From Nymphaea colorata (Eukaryota > Streptophyta > Magnoliopsida > Nymphaeales > Nymphaeaceae): 64,000 bases of DNA. A program made the position numbers and the translations under genes. The DNA is taken from the NCBI RefSeq assembly GCF_008831285.2, contig NC_045142.1, positions 1,245,001 through 1,309,000 on the forward strand, written 5' to 3'. Shown here in pieces: positions 60,095 through 64,000 of this stretch (position 1 is its first letter; every line of letters begins with the position of its first letter). The notes under the pieces were generated by a model. It ran no database searches. It was given only the letters and a program-made list of their open reading frames with translations, and had not been told where the DNA came from.

Positions 60095-61847
60095 AGGTTG
60101 GTAGATCTTATTGGGAACTACTTTTCCATTTGAAAAAAAAAATGTCATTTGGCCACAACCAAATCAAGGTCATATATATTGCTGCTAAGGGCTTTTAATC
60201 TAGAAAAAAAAAAAAACTTATATAGGTGATCAACTTCCGCATTTTTATATATTTAATATTTATATTTTTAATTACAATAAATTATGAAAAATCTTCCGTA
60301 TAATATGAATCATGATATTGCAAAAGTATCTAACGAATAGAAATAAAATCGTTACAACGTTTTCAATTCCAAAATAATTGCCAGTACTCGGGGGGGTTTG
60401 TAAATGTGACCTCATAAAGTCGCATCACGTTGAGAGTGTTCGTTTTCAACTATTAAATCACTCACTTCAAAAACCGCTCCCTAAAAAACAATAATAAAGT
60501 ATCGGTTTAAGCATCGACGGCAGCCTTCATTTTTGGATTGACGTGGATAGTTCTGTTGCTTTAACTACTTGACGTTTGAAATAAACTTTAATTTTGTTGC
60601 CGTTAAAAATAACCATGATATGAAATTAATTAGAATGTGATTTCATGGAACCCTACACAAATGATGCAAGTTTGTTCAGAAAAAGAGTAGAAAAAAGATG
60701 TTCATAGCTGTTCAAATTTTTATAGTGGTAGATAATAGATTCCACCACTTCGAAATGAAAGAAAAAAAAAAAAAACGTATGTTAACAGGTGGTCATTATC
60801 ATCATAATTCACAGTCATTAACCAGATCAGATTCATAAGCAAAAAGTTTCCATCACCGGATGTCGCCGGCGACAGGCCATTCCCTTAATATTCCGGCAGG
60901 AGATGACCGGAACCTTTGACATACATTTTCCGTTCAGGCCTTTGTTTACTACAAATTTGTTTGTGAAGTTGGGAAATTAAGCTCTGTTAACACCACCAGC
61001 ATACTCATATGCTTTCAGATCTTTCTTACAAGAGCTGTCTAGAGGCATAGTATGAAGCAATTGCTATCAATTTGTTGCAGAACTCAAAATTACTTGCATC
61101 TTAATCATAAAAAAAAAAACTATTACATATATGAACATGAATTCATATCAGGATAACCTACTACATATATGAAATTAATACTCCATGAATGGTTGGAGCC
61201 CCACTTGATGATCAATCCAGATCAGGATTTAATGTTGGCGCATCCACTGATCTAAGGTTGAAGAAATCTGAATAAAACCAACTATCTATATGAAATAAAT
61301 AATCCATGAATGGTGAAAAAACCATCGTTATAGGAAACACATATTATTAAACAAATACATCTAAAACGTTAAAAGCTGGTCAGCTGAATGAAAGGAACAT
61401 CAAAAACAAAGAAAAACATGTTTTACTCGCATTTTTCCCGTTCCCCCCTTTTTCCATTTTTTTCATGTTTTTTGTGTGTTTTTTTGCAGTTTTTAGTTAT
61501 CAGACTTATTTTTTTTCTGAATTTTTTAAAAATTTTGACCTACCAAAAAATCCCTGTTTTTTCCTCTAAAAACCAACTTTGTCTTTTTTGTATCTGTACA
61601 AATTAATCCTCGCCATTCAAAAGCCGAAAACGATATTTGTGGATATATTAAAAACCAACCAACAATTTCAAATGGATCCCATAAGTCATTTTCAAAATTA
61701 TAACGTGATATTGCCATACAGCAATAAAATCACGGGAACTGCCAACTTTTGGCTCGACAAGTTTAACACAACTCCGTTTTGAGATGAGAAATTCCAGTAA
61801 ATGCTAAGTGACATTTCATAATGTCGATCGCCTTCTTGTCCCCACTT

Positions 61848-62051
61848 GCTTCATCTGAGTCACTATAATTGATTGTGAGATGCAAAATCATCTCACCCAA
61901 GTGAAAGGCAAGGTTTAGAAGTGCTCTTTAAACCTTACCACCCCTATTCCTCCACCTGCTGCCCACCCAGCCGCCCAGCCGCCCGCCCGCTACCGAGAAC
62001 AACGTCCAATCGCCATCTGCCAAATCACATCTTCAAAATGATCTTGCCTTA
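61848..62051. repeat. Direct repeat copy 1 (~204 bp)
   Basis: This matches 62224-62426 over its whole length with few differences. Both start GCTTCATCTGAGT, pass through TAAACCTTACCACCCC and a GC-rich CCGCCCGCCCGC array, and end CAAAATGATCTTGCCTTA. The number of CCGCC units differs between the copies. Confidence 0.93.
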
Positions 62052-62055
62052 TGTT

Positions 62056-62222
62056 TTGGTTTTTAATAGATGCTAAAACAATAAGAGTCCTAACAGTAGT
62101 CATTCTAGTACAGATTCTAGTACAGAAGCAAAAGTTTCCTCATAGTCAATACCATATTCTTGAGTATAACATAAGTCTCGTCTTATATCTTTCTAAAGAT
62201 CCATCACTTCTAGTTTTCCACA
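62056..62222 (-). mobile_element. Ty1/copia reverse transcriptase fragment (decayed)
   Basis: On minus this reads KTRSDGSLERYKTRLM, then YTQEYGIDYEETFA, then MTTVRTLIVLASIKN in separate frames. These are the family blocks that open the copia RT domain. A deletion removes the AKG between the first two blocks, a short duplication (TCTGTACTAGAA) and frameshift separate the last two, and the rest of RT is missing. It cannot encode a functional enzyme. It fills nearly the whole gap between the two 204 bp direct repeats. Confidence 0.8.
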
Positions 62223-62223
62223 T

Positions 62224-62426
62224 GCTTCATCTGAGTTACTATAATTGTTTGTGAGATGCAAAATCATCTTACCCAAGTGAAAGACAAGGTTTAGAGTGCT
62301 CTTTAAACCTTACCACCCCTATTCCTCCACCTGCCACCCACCCAGCCGCCCGCCCGCCTGCCCGCTACCGAGAACAGCGTCCAATCGCCATCTGCCAAAT
62401 CACATCTTCAAAATGATCTTGCCTTA
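62224..62426. repeat. Direct repeat copy 2 (~203 bp)
   Basis: Second copy of the repeat at 61848-62051. Sequence beyond its right end (62427-62510) is not shared with the first copy. Read on minus it gives a 40-codon open stretch that includes SFSDQIAYKWLDETNRR and runs into the repeat; I do not recognise it. Confidence 0.93.
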
Positions 62427-64000
62427 GTCTTCTGTTGGTTTCATCCAACCATTTGTAAGCAATCTGGTCGCTAAAACTCATCAAAATAGTGACAAGTTAA
62501 CTAGTGTCAGAATAGACTGTGAATCTCTTTCAAACTTTGCAATTAAATTGGCTGATTGTTTGATTTGTTTAGACACCCAATTGTGGCGAAAGATGCTTAA
62601 TTGCCACTAAATTTTTGTCTCTAAGCATTCAAAATCTTGTAACGCCAAAGTCTGATGTTATACCATTGGCTTTCATTCATTCTATTGATTTTTTAAATCG
62701 AGTCAAAGATATAACGTTTGTTGGTGCAGCCACAATTATGGAATTCCAGAATTAAAATTTTTATTATTGATGAAATGTGAATTATATTTTCAAACAAAGA
62801 ATTTTGATTTTGGAAATATACAGTCATTCTAGAAACACAATTTTGGAATTATGATCCTACCATAGGTGGTGTAAAAAAAACATACTGTTGTTGCTTAAAG
62901 AGAAGAATAATAAATATATATTTCTAAAATCTGATTATGTTTATGACGCCCTGTCATATTCTCATGCTAGAGTATGCACTACAAAAGTTTTGTTCCTTAA
63001 TGGGCAAAAAAATGTGAAAAGATAATGCAAAAAAAAAAAAAAAAACCATGGTGGATCTACATCGGTGAAGATCGACCTTCACCTTCACTTGGTAAAGTTT
63101 TTGTGTCAGTATATCTCCAAAGAGGCAAAGAGACATACTTCGATAGTAGGTTTCGATAACAAACACTGCGACGAGGTTAAGGCATCAGTAAATGTTAAGT
63201 CGGAGGCAACATGAATCTCGCGTCAGTGAGTAATTGCTACTGCATTAAATGGATCTTCAGTGACGGATTGTGTACTTGTTGGAGGCCACTGTTGACTCTC
63301 TCTCTTTTTTTTTTATTGCATCCTAAGTGACATGGACATGGCAAGACGGCCGGCGTACTGGTGTCGACACGCTGGCACATGGATGCAGGTAAGCCGACAT
63401 ACTTGAACAATTTTTTTTTTAAAATGTATATTATTATTATTTTTCATTTTGCATATTTTTTTTTCATATTAATCTTCTAAAATGTATTATTTTTACTTGT
63501 TTAGCATTTTTCTCACATGTTTTGTATTACTTTTACATATATTTTATGGAATTTTACACACAAACACACACAAATATATGTACATATGTATGTACATGTA
63601 TGCATGTGTACTCACAATTTTCAAATTATTATGTTCATACCCACTCCTCTATACCTGAGACTTACAAAAAAAAAAAAATTATTTAGCCCTTTTAAGAGTT
63701 TTGAAAAATCTAGTTTGCTCAGATAAAAATTTTAGAAACTATAGTTCAGGCATTTTGAAAAAAAAATTCTAACTCTACTCCGAGGTCCTACAAATTAAAT
63801 TCAATTAATTGATTCCACTCTCTCAACAGTTCATTCATGAATATGGGTAAAATTTGGTACAATTTTAACTTTTATCCAATCCAAATCCAGTCCGATATAT
63901 TTAATTGTATCAGGATTCAAACATTTGCAACCCTGTTCTAAACTGCATTAACTTTAAAACATGAATTCTTTCTTCTTGACGGCATTGAATTGGTCATCTA

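Larger units (their letters stand above)
60100..64000. other. Right-edge intergenic region
   Basis: No gene was seen. It is very AT-rich with many homopolymer runs. It holds the repeat-copia RT-repeat structure at 61848-62426, a CA/TA-rich microsatellite-like patch at 63556-63612, and a GATCC-type degenerate repeat near 63840-63960. Confidence 0.5.

Overview
The window is nuclear DNA from a flowering plant. The evidence is gene structure with many GT-AG introns, some several kilobases long, AT-rich intergenic DNA full of (AG)n and (AT)n microsatellites, degenerate retroelement and MITE-like pieces, and seven protein genes of which six have clear plant homologues. I cannot place the species. 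Exon maps were built by hand from splice sites, reading phase and known family sequences; except for the left-edge carrier gene, every recognised gene closes in frame from start to stop.

Layout, left to right. The 3' part of a mitochondrial carrier gene lies on + (1025-5890, 5' end outside the window). A single-exon proline-rich orphan gene lies on - (8257-8841). A seven-exon NAD(P)-binding Rossmann gene of the At5g02240 type lies on + (10829-15117). The next 11 kb is repeat-rich and includes a ~466 bp direct duplication with GAGTCAAGC-like motifs and a few orphan exon-like segments. Four genes then follow on -: an eight-exon HAD hydrolase of the SDT1/pyrimidine 5'-nucleotidase type (26049-28296), a six-exon endosulfine (36852-38289), an eight-exon mitochondrial FtsH protease of the FTSH3/FTSH10 clade (45277-51770), and a ten-exon APC/C activator of the FZR3/CCS52B type (55191-59662). 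The intergenic DNA between them carries MITE-like elements with shared terminal inverted repeats, a long AT hairpin and an LTR-like border. The right edge holds a fragment of Ty1/copia reverse transcriptase filling the gap between two ~204 bp direct repeats.

The genes do not form a pathway or operon. Two groupings may mean something. Endosulfine (mitotic PP2A inhibitor) and CCS52B (late-mitotic APC/C activator) both belong to cell-cycle control and sit 17 kb apart, and AACGG-core motifs like the plant M-phase (MSA) element occur upstream of both. The carrier and the FtsH protease both act in mitochondria. Neither grouping is more than suggestive, because plant neighbours are usually unrelated.

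I did not find a convincing new biological system. The items most worth a second look are the orphan proline-rich gene, the start-stop (ATGA) overlapping upstream ORF of the FtsH gene, the 13-base element shared by the HAD and endosulfine core promoters, the repeat-RT-repeat structure at 61.8-62.4 kb, and the orphan exon-like segments at 17.2-18.8 kb.
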